Positions 7,008 to 14,907 of a DNA stretch of 31,297 nt are shown piece after piece. The notes beneath the pieces were generated by a model, which was not told the origin of the DNA, did not search any database, and saw only the letters and a list, made by a program, of their open reading frames with translations. The DNA lies in contig CAZRSF010000074.1 of the NCBI GenBank assembly GCA_964602655.1, positions 1 to 31,297 on the forward strand, read 5' to 3'. This DNA comes from Moduliflexus sp964602655. Lineage in GTDB: Bacteria; Moduliflexota; Moduliflexia; Moduliflexales; Moduliflexaceae. A program made the position numbers and the translations under genes. Position 1 is the first letter of the stretch. Each line of letters begins with the position of its first letter.

Positions 7008-7646
7008 ATGAAAAAAATTGTTTATCTGTATGTCTTTGATACGCTGGCGGACTGGGAACCGGCTTACGTCACCGCTGAATTACAGTCAGGACGATATTTT
7101 AAGGATAAAACGCTTGAATATGAAGTGCAGACTGTCGGTTTGACGACCGCGCCGATTACGACGATGGGCGGAGTGAAAATTCTGCCAGACCTGACGCTTC
7201 GCGATTTGAACGTTCATGACGCTGGCCTGTTCATTTTGCCCGGTGGCGACACCTGGTTAGAACCGTTCCACGCGCCTGTGTTCGAGGAAGTGACCGCCTG
7301 TTTGGACGCGCATGTCCCTGTGGCGGCGATTTGCGGCGCGACGATGGGGTTGGCGGCCAATGGTTTTCTGGATCATCGCAAGCATACCAGCAATGATCTC
7401 GCCTATTTGAAAGCGATCTGCCCTGCGTATCGGGGCGAAGCGCTTTATCAGCAGGTTCCGGCAGCCGTTGACGGCGATTTGATTACCGCGCCAGGCGTTG
7501 CGCCGCTCGAATTTGCGCATGAAATCTTTAAAAGACTTGATGTCTTTTTGCCGGAAACGCTTGATGCCTGGTATAAGCTTTATCAAACCCAAAAAGCCGA
7601 ATATTTTTTCGCGCTGATGAATTCGTTGCCAAAGGCGCAATCGTGA
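7008..7646 (+). CDS. DJ-1/PfpI family protein (class I glutamine amidotransferase-like)
   Basis: This 212-aa protein has the DJ-1/PfpI fold. Conserved Glu E17 (DWEPAY) and nucleophile-elbow cysteine C109 (AAICGATMGLA) are present, with LPGGD at about 77-81. Family members act as cysteine-dependent chaperones, deglycases or proteases, often in the cytoplasm. The ATG has an AAGGTGA ribosome site. Its TGA stop is separated by a single base from the start of the next gene, a YcaQ-like DNA glycosylase homologue, so the two are translationally linked. A TTGACA at 6914-6919 may be part of the promoter. Exact activity is unknown. Confidence 0.85.
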   Translation: MKKIVYLYVFDTLADWEPAYVTAELQSGRYFKDKTLEYEVQTVGLTTAPITTMGGVKILPDLTLRDLNVHDAGLFILPGGDTWLEPFHAPVFEEVTACLDAHVPVAAICGATMGLAANGFLDHRKHTSNDLAYLKAICPAYRGEALYQQVPAAVDGDLITAPGVAPLEFAHEIFKRLDVFLPETLDAWYKLYQTQKAEYFFALMNSLPKAQS

Positions 7647-7647
7647 T

Positions 7648-8871
7648 ATGGAGCGCATTCTTTTGACCAAACAGGAAGCGCGGCGCTTTCTCCTCACACA
7701 TCAGCATCTCTGGCCGCCGTACGCCCTTGAAGGAAAAGCCGGTATCGTAAAGTATATCCGCCATGTCGGCTGCATTCAGTTCGATCCGCTGAATATCGTC
7801 GGGCATAATCACGACTTGACGCTGCAAGCGCGGATTGCCGATTTTCGACCGGCGATGATGCAGGAGTTGCTCTATTCCGACCGCCAATTGCTGGATGGCT
7901 GGGACAAAAACATGTCCATTTATCACGTGGATGATTGGCCGTACTTTCAACGGTATCGCGAGCAAAACCGCAAACGGCCGCGCCGCAGCGGCGAACAGGT
8001 CGAAGCAGCGCTCCATCAGGTGCGCCGCGCCATCGAGGAACGTGGGCCGTTGTCGTCGCTCGATTTAGAAATGAAGCAGGTGGTTGATTGGTGGTGGTCG
8101 CCGACGACGTTAGCGCGGGCGGCGCTGGAAAGTATGTATCTCTGGGGTGAATTGGTGATTCATCACAAAGTGCATACCCGCCGCGTGTTCGATTTTTCCA
8201 GCCGCCATCTGCCGCAGGAATTGTTGACTGCCACTGACACGAACGAAAGCGACGAGCAGTTTTATGAATGGTATGCGCTGCGGCGGATCGGAAGCATGGG
8301 ATTACTCTGGAATAAATCCGGCGACGGCTGGCTCGGCATTCCCGACTTCAAAAGCGCAAAACGGCAGACCACGCTCGCCTCGCTGCTTAAGCAGAAAAAG
8401 ATTGTTGAGGCGCAGGTTGAAGGCATTAACGTGCCGCTCTATTTGCGAAGCAGCGATCTCCCGTTTTTACAAGCGATCCGAGATATTGGCGAGACGCCGC
8501 TGCATGCCGCGATTCTCGCACCGTTGGATAACCTCCTCTGGGAACGGCGATTACTTGAAGCCATTTTTGATTTCAAATATCGCTGGGAAGTCTATAAGCC
8601 CGTCCATGAGCGCGAATACGGTTATTACGTGCTGCCGGTGCTGTATGGCGACCGCTTTGTGGCGCGTTTCGAGCCGGGGCGCGACAAAGAACGCGGCGCA
8701 TTGCTGATCAAACAGTGGTGGTGGGAGCCTGGAGTCGAGCAGAACGAAATGCTGCAATCAGAATTGTATCAATGTTTTCAACGTTTTTTGCGTTATCTTG
8801 ATTGCGAGAAGATCGCGATTGAGCGCAAAATCGCCAAACTAAACGCGATTGAATGGCTGGCGTCGTCATGA
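7648..8871 (+). CDS. YcaQ/AlkX-type winged-helix DNA glycosylase family protein (HTH_42)
   Basis: This 407-aa protein matches the HTH_42 (DUF1006) family. It has the QFD form of the catalytic QxD motif (Q44, D46), the following H-N-H-D-L stretch, and the C-terminal block APLDNLLWERR (291-301) with YRWEVYKP and YGYYVLPVLYGDR. Family members include E. coli YcaQ, which unhooks interstrand crosslinks, and Streptomyces AlkZ, which excises alkylated bases. Length is as expected. It starts one base after the DJ-1 gene. The pairing suggests joint handling of reactive-electrophile damage, but that is inference. Confidence 0.87.
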   Translation: MERILLTKQEARRFLLTHQHLWPPYALEGKAGIVKYIRHVGCIQFDPLNIVGHNHDLTLQARIADFRPAMMQELLYSDRQLLDGWDKNMSIYHVDDWPYFQRYREQNRKRPRRSGEQVEAALHQVRRAIEERGPLSSLDLEMKQVVDWWWSPTTLARAALESMYLWGELVIHHKVHTRRVFDFSSRHLPQELLTATDTNESDEQFYEWYALRRIGSMGLLWNKSGDGWLGIPDFKSAKRQTTLASLLKQKKIVEAQVEGINVPLYLRSSDLPFLQAIRDIGETPLHAAILAPLDNLLWERRLLEAIFDFKYRWEVYKPVHEREYGYYVLPVLYGDRFVARFEPGRDKERGALLIKQWWWEPGVEQNEMLQSELYQCFQRFLRYLDCEKIAIERKIAKLNAIEWLASS

Positions 8872-9077
8872 TGGTTAGACATCTTCAATGAAATTGACAG
8901 CCTATTCGCGTGTTAAAGCTTATTGCAAAACTGCATTGAACGACACGATATCGAGTCCATTCTATTAAGGTACATTTAGCATTTAGATTGAAACGCTGAT
9001 GATTCCTCTTAGTGATTCGTCCCACTTGATTCTATTAAAGAAACTGGACTAATAGAAAACCACTATTCAGGGAAAAT
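8872..9077. other. Intergenic, AT-rich, no clear element
   Basis: This 206-bp gap after the YcaQ-like gene has no open frame of note and no convincing hairpin terminator. Composition becomes AT-rich here and stays so through the small gene that follows. The AGGGA just before 9078 serves that gene as ribosome site. Confidence 0.5.
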
Positions 9078-9467
9078 ATGAAGAAATTTTTGATGCTTTG
9101 TATGCTCGTTATACTCGTAATTAGCTTTTCGATGTATGATGAGTTTATCAAATCCACTCCTCATCAAGAAGTCATTTTGAATCGGATTCGGCATCTTGGT
9201 CTCCAGGAAATTCAAGTCAGAGAGATATTAAAAGCCAATAACAAGAAAGGGCAAGTTGAACGAAAACGCCTCACGCCAAACGAGATCGCCTTTGTTCAAG
9301 AACGTCTGAAACAGGCTGATGAACAACCAATTGGTGGCCATAATTATATCGTTTATGGTAATTATTTAGGAGTGTCAAAGCTTGCTTTGGCACTTCTGAA
9401 GTGTGTGTCTCTCGAATTTATTTTTACATTTTACACATTCAATTGCGTTGAAATTGCCTCGATTTGA
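9078..9467 (+). CDS. Small exported protein of unknown function, C-terminus altered by a palindromic repeat
   Basis: The 129-aa frame begins with a typical signal or anchor segment (MKKFLMLCMLVILVISFSM) and has an AGGGA ribosome site. The middle is soluble and charged. From about residue 98 the coding sequence is the palindromic element at 9369-9396 plus flanking DNA. The last roughly 30 residues (GVSKLALALLKC onward) are therefore not expected to be native. The frame also overlaps the convergent antiporter gene by 37 bp. I read this as a gene truncated or extended by repeat insertion. No family recognised. Confidence 0.5.
   Translation: MKKFLMLCMLVILVISFSMYDEFIKSTPHQEVILNRIRHLGLQEIQVREILKANNKKGQVERKRLTPNEIAFVQERLKQADEQPIGGHNYIVYGNYLGVSKLALALLKCVSLEFIFTFYTFNCVEIASI
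9369..9396. repeat. Palindromic element, family 3 (short form)
   Basis: Fourteen-base arms (AGGAGTGTCAAAGC and its near complement) run head to head with no extra loop bases. Two mismatched or wobble positions. The core CAAAGCTTGCTTTG recurs in the larger element at 27759-27810. It lies inside the 3' end of the 9078 frame. Confidence 0.75.
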
Positions 9468-10861
9468 GTTGCTGGCGCAAGCACGAATACAATATCGTGA
9501 GCGCGAATCACGGTGTCTCCTTTCGGCGCAAAAAGATGATGTTCGCGGACAATCGCGCTGATTAACACCTCTTTTGGCAGCTTGAGTTCTATCAGGGAGC
9601 ATCCGACGCTGTGCGCCGTTTCCTCGATTTGGATTTCGAACATGTCAACATCGCTCTGTTGCTTGGTGAGCAGTTCAATCGAATACAGCGATTTCGGGCG
9701 CGTTGGCGTCAACAGGCGCAGTTTTCCGGCGATCCGACTCAGGGTCGTCCCCTGCAATAAACAGGACATCACCACCGCAAAAAAAACGATATGAAAGATA
9801 AAATGGCCTTGATCAAGGCCATAGACGGCGGGGTACGTCGCTAAAACGATCGGCACGGCGCCTTTGATTCCTCCCCACATGATAAACAGCCGCTCTTTGC
9901 GCTCAAAGCGAAACAGGCCGGTGCACAGAAGCACGGCGATGGGACGCGCAATAAAAATCAGGCTGAACGCGATCAGCGCGCCTTCTTTCCAGGCCGACAG
10001 CAAATCTTTCGGGAAGACAAGCAAGCCCAATAATAAAAAGAGCGCCACATTGCTGAAATTGGCAATGCCTTCGATAAAATGACTTGCTCCGCGTTTGTAG
10101 CTGAATTCGGCATTCCCCAGCCAATACCCGCCAAAAAAGACGGCCAATATCCCGTTCGCATGAATGACATCGGCCAGGCCAAACGCAAAGAGGCTGAAGC
10201 CGACGCTTAACACATGATAATCGCTGCGATTATCGGAATCTAACGCATTAAAAAGCCAGACCCCGATGTGGCTGACGAGGTAGCCGATCCCGATTCCTCC
10301 GCCCAACTGCCAAAGAAATTTCAGGAGAAACGCCCCTAAATGCTGCGTCTCGCCCGTTAAGATTTGAATGAACAGCACTGTGAGCAGAATCGCCGCAGGA
10401 TCATTGGCCGCCGATTCGACTTCTAACGTGGCCGCCACCGTCGGGCGGATCGAATGCTGGCGCAGCATCATAAACACGGCGGCGGCATCGGTGGACGAGA
10501 TAATCGCGCCAATCATGAGGGCATACGTCAGGCTAAAATCAGTCAGCCAATAAATCACCGCGCCCAGCGTCAGCGCCGTGATCGCGATGCCCACTGTGGC
10601 GAGGGTTAACGCCGGGCCAAGCACCATTTGCAAGGTACTGCGCCGGGTTTTGAATCCGCCTTCGAACAGAATAAAAATGAGCGCGATATTGGCAACTTGC
10701 TGCGCGAGCGCGGCATCGTCAAAATAAATCAGATTCAGGACATCGCTGCCCACTAACATCCCCAGCCCTAAAAACAGCAGGAGAATCGGGATGCCGAAAC
10801 GGCTTGTGATTTTGGTCGAAAAGACGGCGGCAATAATGAGCAGGGCGATTAACAGGAGCAT
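9431..10861 (-). CDS. nhaP2: NhaP2/CvrA-type K+/H+ (cation/proton) antiporter with RCK_C domain
   Basis: From the ATG at 10861 the protein is 476 aa. About twelve membrane helices form a CPA1-type exchanger core, including IISSTDAAAVFMMLR, the usual aspartate-containing ion site region, and ESAANDPAAILL. A soluble C-terminal TrkA_C/RCK_C domain (about 405-475, with SLIELKLPKEVLISAIVRE) probably binds a regulatory ligand. The frame stays open upstream to 11086, but that part overlaps the rnk-like gene out of frame and is not hydrophobic. The chosen ATG lies four bases after the rnk-like stop, indicating coupling. It exports K+ or Na+ in exchange for protons by family. Confidence 0.88.
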   Translation of the reverse strand: MLLLIALLIIAAVFSTKITSRFGIPILLLFLGLGMLVGSDVLNLIYFDDAALAQQVANIALIFILFEGGFKTRRSTLQMVLGPALTLATVGIAITALTLGAVIYWLTDFSLTYALMIGAIISSTDAAAVFMMLRQHSIRPTVAATLEVESAANDPAAILLTVLFIQILTGETQHLGAFLLKFLWQLGGGIGIGYLVSHIGVWLFNALDSDNRSDYHVLSVGFSLFAFGLADVIHANGILAVFFGGYWLGNAEFSYKRGASHFIEGIANFSNVALFLLLGLLVFPKDLLSAWKEGALIAFSLIFIARPIAVLLCTGLFRFERKERLFIMWGGIKGAVPIVLATYPAVYGLDQGHFIFHIVFFAVVMSCLLQGTTLSRIAGKLRLLTPTRPKSLYSIELLTKQQSDVDMFEIQIEETAHSVGCSLIELKLPKEVLISAIVREHHLFAPKGDTVIRAHDIVFVLAPATQIEAISTQLNV

Positions 10862-10865
10862 AATT

Positions 10866-11279
10866 CTACCGGTGATAATCGCCTGCGGCTTCGGGCTGAT
10901 ACAGAATCTCTTTAATCTCCAGTCGGCGCACCTTGCCGGGCATCGGCCATTCCACCACGTCGCCGAGCCGGTAGCCGATGAGCGCCACGCCGACAGGCGC
11001 AAGAATGGAGACCTTATTCTGCTGAATATTGGCCTCATGCGGGAAGACAATCGTATAGACCATTTCTTCGCCGGAATCCAAATCATGCAGGCGCACTTGC
11101 GAATTCATGGTGATCACGTCTGCCGGAATCTCTTGTGGAGAGACGATTTCAGCGCGATCCAATTCTGTTTTTAATTCAAGCAAATGCTGTTTGTCCAATT
11201 TGCCTAAGCTGCTTGTGCTGATCAGCGAATCTAAACGGTCTGAATCGAATTCGGTAATATAGATGGTTCGTTTTTCCAT
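10866..11279 (-). CDS. rnk: Rnk-like GreA/GreB C-terminal-domain transcription factor
   Basis: From the ATG at 11279 (MEKRTIYITE) the protein is 137 aa, the normal length of Rnk (nucleoside diphosphate kinase regulator). A short N-terminal helical part is followed by a GreA/GreB C-terminal FKBP-like domain, with MNSQVRLHDLDSGEE, SILAPVGVALIGYRLGD and VEWPMPGKVRRLEI. Rnk binds RNA polymerase near the secondary channel without the long Gre coiled coil. An in-frame ATG at 11309 would add ten residues that do not fit the family. It is followed by nhaP2 after four bases. Confidence 0.88.
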   Translation of the reverse strand: MEKRTIYITEFDSDRLDSLISTSSLGKLDKQHLLELKTELDRAEIVSPQEIPADVITMNSQVRLHDLDSGEEMVYTIVFPHEANIQQNKVSILAPVGVALIGYRLGDVVEWPMPGKVRRLEIKEILYQPEAAGDYHR

Positions 11280-11336
11280 AATAGCGCGAGTTAATCGCCT
11301 TGAAAACACCTGTGCAAAGGCATCTTCAACGCAATC

Positions 11337-11897
11337 CTATCCTTTCTTCGTTTCCGGTCTATATCGGAGCATTTCACCAAGCCACAACGCAATGATATTC
11401 AACAGCGTTTGTTCCTCATGTAACATCGTCAATGGTTGACCTTGCGCCAATTCCGGCAGCACGCAAACTTCTATTTTTCCTTCGGTTCGGTCGTCAATGC
11501 GAATGCTTGCGCGTTGTCGCGTTTCAGTGCGTCGAAAATTTCGAGAGGCAAATTCTCTATCACCCACAACAATGCGAACGCAGGTCGCTTTCGGATATTG
11601 CCAGCCGCGCGGCATTTCCTTGATAAGCGCATTCATCATCTGTCCGAAAGAGAGGCGATGATTCATCAGGCATGACGAAACGGCATAGAGGCATTCGAGT
11701 TCCTTCATCCGCTCGTTTAGCTCGTGCGTCCGTTCACGCAACGCCTCTTCAAGCCACTTATATTCCGCAAGCCGTCCCCGCAGCAGGAGAATCTCTTCAT
11801 GCGCGTCTTTGATGGATTGGAGGAGCAATTGCGGCGATAACTCCTCTGAAGGCGCATCGGTCAAGCGTATCTTATGCTCTTCCCGTAACAATTTCAT
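11337..11897 (-). CDS. Stand-alone coiled-coil plus GAF-like sensory domain protein
   Basis: This 186-aa protein has a predicted coiled coil (about 22-70, with LEEALRERTHELNERMKELECLYAVSS). A GAF-like domain follows (about 70-180), marked by MPRGWQYPKATCVRIVVGD and ending in the linker helix LLNIIALWLGEML. This block is common in hybrid sensor histidine kinases between PAS and kinase domains, but no kinase, receiver or DNA-binding domain is attached. It starts 15 bp after the NurA gene stop, so it shares that transcript. It may be a truncated sensor or a free signalling module. Confidence 0.72.
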   Translation of the reverse strand: MKLLREEHKIRLTDAPSEELSPQLLLQSIKDAHEEILLLRGRLAEYKWLEEALRERTHELNERMKELECLYAVSSCLMNHRLSFGQMMNALIKEMPRGWQYPKATCVRIVVGDREFASRNFRRTETRQRASIRIDDRTEGKIEVCVLPELAQGQPLTMLHEEQTLLNIIALWLGEMLRYRPETKKG

Positions 11898-11912
11898 GTG
11901 TATTTCATCCGT

Positions 11913-13094
11913 TCAGATGGCGACATTGCGCTTTTTGAAGGATTTGCGGGAGATCGCGACTTCCAGTCCTTCCCGCACGTAGAGATGTTCAATCATGCGA
12001 TAGAAATGTTCGCGCTCGTTGCCGCGAATCACGGCCTGTTCGTGCGCTTCGGCCAGACTGACCGGATAGCCCTGCCCTTTCTGCGCCTGATCGTAGGCAA
12101 TCGCATGGGCGAGATGCAGCAACTCCGGCGTATAAGCCACCCATTTCGGAATCTCGATTCTGACAATTTCCGCGCCGACGTTCAGATAAAAAAAGTACAC
12201 CGTATGCTGCTTGTATTCTGAAAGAATTTCCGAGCGGCTTTTGAACGTGGTGGAGCGTTCGCCGCGCCGCAGGATCGTCGCGAATAAAATCGCATCGTTG
12301 ACTCCGGCAATCGGCTCGCACGGCAATTCAGCATCAGTGTTTTTGTAGGGGCATTGATCGCAGTTCGTGACTTCTTCCGGGCAAAGCGCGACGCGCAGCG
12401 TATGAATGACATCCGCGCTGGTCGGCTGGCTGATATAGCCCATAATCGGCGTCTGAAACAGGCGGAACTGCTCGAAGCTGGTCAGATAGAAATTCAAAAT
12501 TTCCCGCTGAAACTCTTTCGGTTTGCCTTCCAGCGTCCATAAAATCAGCGTGCCATCCGTCAAACCGGCGACGGCGCGGCGCTGCCGAACCGCTTCCTCG
12601 GCGTATTGCGTCAATTCCTGAATTTCGAACGCGCCGCGCAGCGCGGAAATGACGTCGGCGTTGACCGGAATCCGGTTGCCGTTCCATTGCCGGTAGGTGT
12701 CCTGGTCGCGATAGAAAAGCAGCGGGTGGTTGGTCAGCGTCGGGCGCTCGCCGCTGCCGTAATGCAGCACGATCATGCCGATATTGATGAGATGACACGC
12801 GCTGAGTTCGTGCCGATCCGGAAAAATTTGCGACCCGTCGGCAGCGATGACGGTATGCGCTTTCGGCGGCGACGGCGCGGCATGGCGCGTATTCAGCGGC
12901 TCGCGGATGTCATCTGCTAAAAGCCAGGAGGTGCGGCAGCTATCCAATTTCTCTAACAACTCCTGCGAGCGGACAGACCACGCCGACAGCGTGTCTCGCG
13001 CAATCGCGACTTTTTCGTCATATTTGCGCCGCGCGGACTTCTGCTCGAACACCATCTCATTCAATTGCTTCTGTAACAGGGTAAAATCGAGCAT
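11913..13094 (-). CDS. NurA-domain nuclease-like protein with a four-cysteine cluster
   Basis: This 393-aa protein has a coiled N-terminal part, then the NurA domain. That domain has AADGSQIFPDRHE (D86, possible metal ligand D93), AGLTDGTLILW (D180) and a conserved C-terminal segment. NurA is a 5'-3' nuclease that works with the HerA helicase in end resection; no herA lies in this window. Four cysteines at C238, C245, C248 and C259 look like a metal site. No ribosome site is visible before the ATG at 13094. It leads a minus-strand run with the GAF-like, rnk and nhaP2 genes. Confidence 0.78.
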   Translation of the reverse strand: MLDFTLLQKQLNEMVFEQKSARRKYDEKVAIARDTLSAWSVRSQELLEKLDSCRTSWLLADDIREPLNTRHAAPSPPKAHTVIAADGSQIFPDRHELSACHLINIGMIVLHYGSGERPTLTNHPLLFYRDQDTYRQWNGNRIPVNADVISALRGAFEIQELTQYAEEAVRQRRAVAGLTDGTLILWTLEGKPKEFQREILNFYLTSFEQFRLFQTPIMGYISQPTSADVIHTLRVALCPEEVTNCDQCPYKNTDAELPCEPIAGVNDAILFATILRRGERSTTFKSRSEILSEYKQHTVYFFYLNVGAEIVRIEIPKWVAYTPELLHLAHAIAYDQAQKGQGYPVSLAEAHEQAVIRGNEREHFYRMIEHLYVREGLEVAISRKSFKKRNVAI

Positions 13095-13343
13095 ATAAAA
13101 GAAAGATAATTATTTAGCTATTTTCGCCGTAGGCGATATGCCCCCACAACCGCTACGCGATAGAATTAGGTGCTGAATTCGCCTGCTGCAATACCCAAAG
13201 CCCTACGGGCTAAATAGTTACAACTCACGTCATGCGGCCAGGGATGCTGAAATTACGGAGCGTGGTTATGGGGCTGTTACGTTGCCGTCCCGCCGCCCAT
13301 CATCACGGAGTCACCTGGCCACTCCTGGCAGTCCGTACGACAT
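13095..13343. other. Intergenic with two small hairpins
   Basis: This 249-bp gap between the lipoprotein gene and nurA holds TCGCC-GTA-GGCGA (13124-13136) and AGCCC-TAC-GGGCT (13199-13211). Each is set in similar surroundings containing TAGCTATTT or its reverse complement AAATAGTTA. No reading frame of note. They look like short REP-type hairpins. Confidence 0.45.
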
Positions 13344-14414
13344 TCATTCCCTGAGAGCGTTTTCGAAATTAGCGATGATGTCATGCAGCGCATCTCCATA
13401 CACGATGCTGGCATGTTCATAGGTTTGGTTTGTCAGCAATATGAGAAACTGTTCTCTTCCGTATTCTTGAATGATGTATTCAACAAATGCGCCTGCGATG
13501 GAGTATAAAATGGCTTCATCATACTCGCCTCCGTGTTCCCACAGTTTTTGAATGATGCCCGTAAATTGCGACGGATCAGCAAACACACGTTTGGCGCGTT
13601 CAAGGTGACTGCCAGTTTGATCAAAACACACGGCGATGCCTTCCTCAATAAATCTGGTCGTTGTGTTTCGGGCCGTTCCAGAATAATGCGCGATCACATG
13701 GGTAAGCTCATGTCCGGGCGATTGATTCAGGCGTGAGTGAATCACCAGGGACTCAGGCTGTGCGAATCCTAACGGAGGAAGCCCGGCGGCTTGGGCACTC
13801 TCGGCAGAGTCCCAGATATAGAAGGTGATCTTTTTCGGTAACGCCGCATGAAAAAAAGTATCGATCTCCTCAAACGCCTTCTCTCGTGATGTGACAAATG
13901 TTGTGATGGCTGCATCTGTAATGGGGGGAGCGAAATAAAACATACAATGTTCGGTTTCCTGGACATTCCAGGTGGCATAAAAATCATCTAACCCCATGAT
14001 CCGTGAAAATTTCTGGGCGGCTTGCGTGACTTTTTTCGTGGCATTCATGGCCTGACATTGTTCTAAATAGCGTTGGGCTTGTTGCCGATCTCCTTCACGA
14101 TAGTAACAGCGACCAAGATAATATAACGCCCATGCTTCCCGCCATCCCCCAACATTATTGCGAGTAACGCGTTCCAGATAGGGGATCGCTTCAGCGCACT
14201 TTCCAGTGCCGGCCAGCGATTGTCCCAACAATCCCAAGATATCCGCATTATTGGGGTTCTGTTCTAAGAGTTGCTGGGATGCGGTGATAACTTCATCATA
14301 CCGTTCCTGCTTGTAGAGGTCGTATAAATTCTCAATGGGCAGGGTCGCTCCGCATCCCGTCATGAACATCAATCCGACCAAACACCATGCCATCAATTCG
14401 TTTTGTTTTCTCAT
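13344..14414 (-). CDS. TPR-containing lipoprotein with gluzincin metalloprotease motif
   Basis: This 356-aa protein begins with a lipoprotein signal (lipobox MTGC, Cys21). TPR-like helices follow (about 25-135, with QNPNNADILGLLGQSLAGTG and EAWALYYLGRCYYREGD). The C-terminal half is a peptidase MA-like domain with HELTH (H235, E236, H239) and a downstream RFIEEGI (E257/E258) that can supply the third zinc ligand. It is probably periplasmic and anchored to the outer or inner membrane. The GGAGAG ribosome site supports the ATG at 14414. Substrate unknown. Confidence 0.82.
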   Translation of the reverse strand: MRKQNELMAWCLVGLMFMTGCGATLPIENLYDLYKQERYDEVITASQQLLEQNPNNADILGLLGQSLAGTGKCAEAIPYLERVTRNNVGGWREAWALYYLGRCYYREGDRQQAQRYLEQCQAMNATKKVTQAAQKFSRIMGLDDFYATWNVQETEHCMFYFAPPITDAAITTFVTSREKAFEEIDTFFHAALPKKITFYIWDSAESAQAAGLPPLGFAQPESLVIHSRLNQSPGHELTHVIAHYSGTARNTTTRFIEEGIAVCFDQTGSHLERAKRVFADPSQFTGIIQKLWEHGGEYDEAILYSIAGAFVEYIIQEYGREQFLILLTNQTYEHASIVYGDALHDIIANFENALRE

Positions 14415-14461
14415 CGTCTCTCCAGTGGCGGAGTGCGTAACGTGAGTTACAAAGAAAGGAA

Positions 14462-14719
14462 CTATTCTTTTTCGGCAACTTTATGGATTTGCTGCTGCGC
14501 TGCGATGAGGCCGTCATGTTTTTTCTGAAGCAAGTCGGAGACATCGGCGTTCTCCCCCTGCTCGGTCTGACGCATCACGATCTGACAATCCCAGTATTCC
14601 CCTTCCATCAGCGGCTCATACTTGCCGGAATCCCAGAGTTGCGCCTTTGTCGCTTCAATCTCTTTCATGCGATCTGCCAATTCTTTCATCAATTCCTCTT
14701 TGCTCAATTCGTCGCTCAT
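14462..14719 (-). CDS. Small charged protein of unknown function
   Basis: This 85-aa protein has no family I recognise. It is Glu/Lys-rich and mostly helical. It has a strong ribosome site (GAGGAGAGG) before the ATG at 14719, and it lies 47 bp before the lipoprotein gene on the same strand. Both ends look like coiled-coil segments (MKELADRMKEIEATKAQL; LIAAQQQIHKVAEKE) around a central WDC. It is probably cytoplasmic, as no signal is present. Confidence 0.65.
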   Translation of the reverse strand: MSDELSKEELMKELADRMKEIEATKAQLWDSGKYEPLMEGEYWDCQIVMRQTEQGENADVSDLLQKKHDGLIAAQQQIHKVAEKE

Positions 14720-14907
14720 GATTCCTCTCCTCTTCCGTACGTGTCTCTTCCCGTGCTGTTTGCCCGACTCGGCGTTTACGCAACTATCTGACGGTGATTA
14801 CGATTGGAAATTTCAGCAAATTTGTCAACCACTTTCCGTTATTGTTGAGCAAATAATCGGTGAGAATACACTATTTCGTGATTCGATCATGCGATCAATG
14901 AACTTGA

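Noticed and set aside
10862..11086. 75-residue N-terminal extension of the antiporter frame
   Set aside because: It overlaps the rnk-like gene out of frame and is Arg/Trp-rich rather than hydrophobic; the ATG at 10861 fits the NhaP2 family start.
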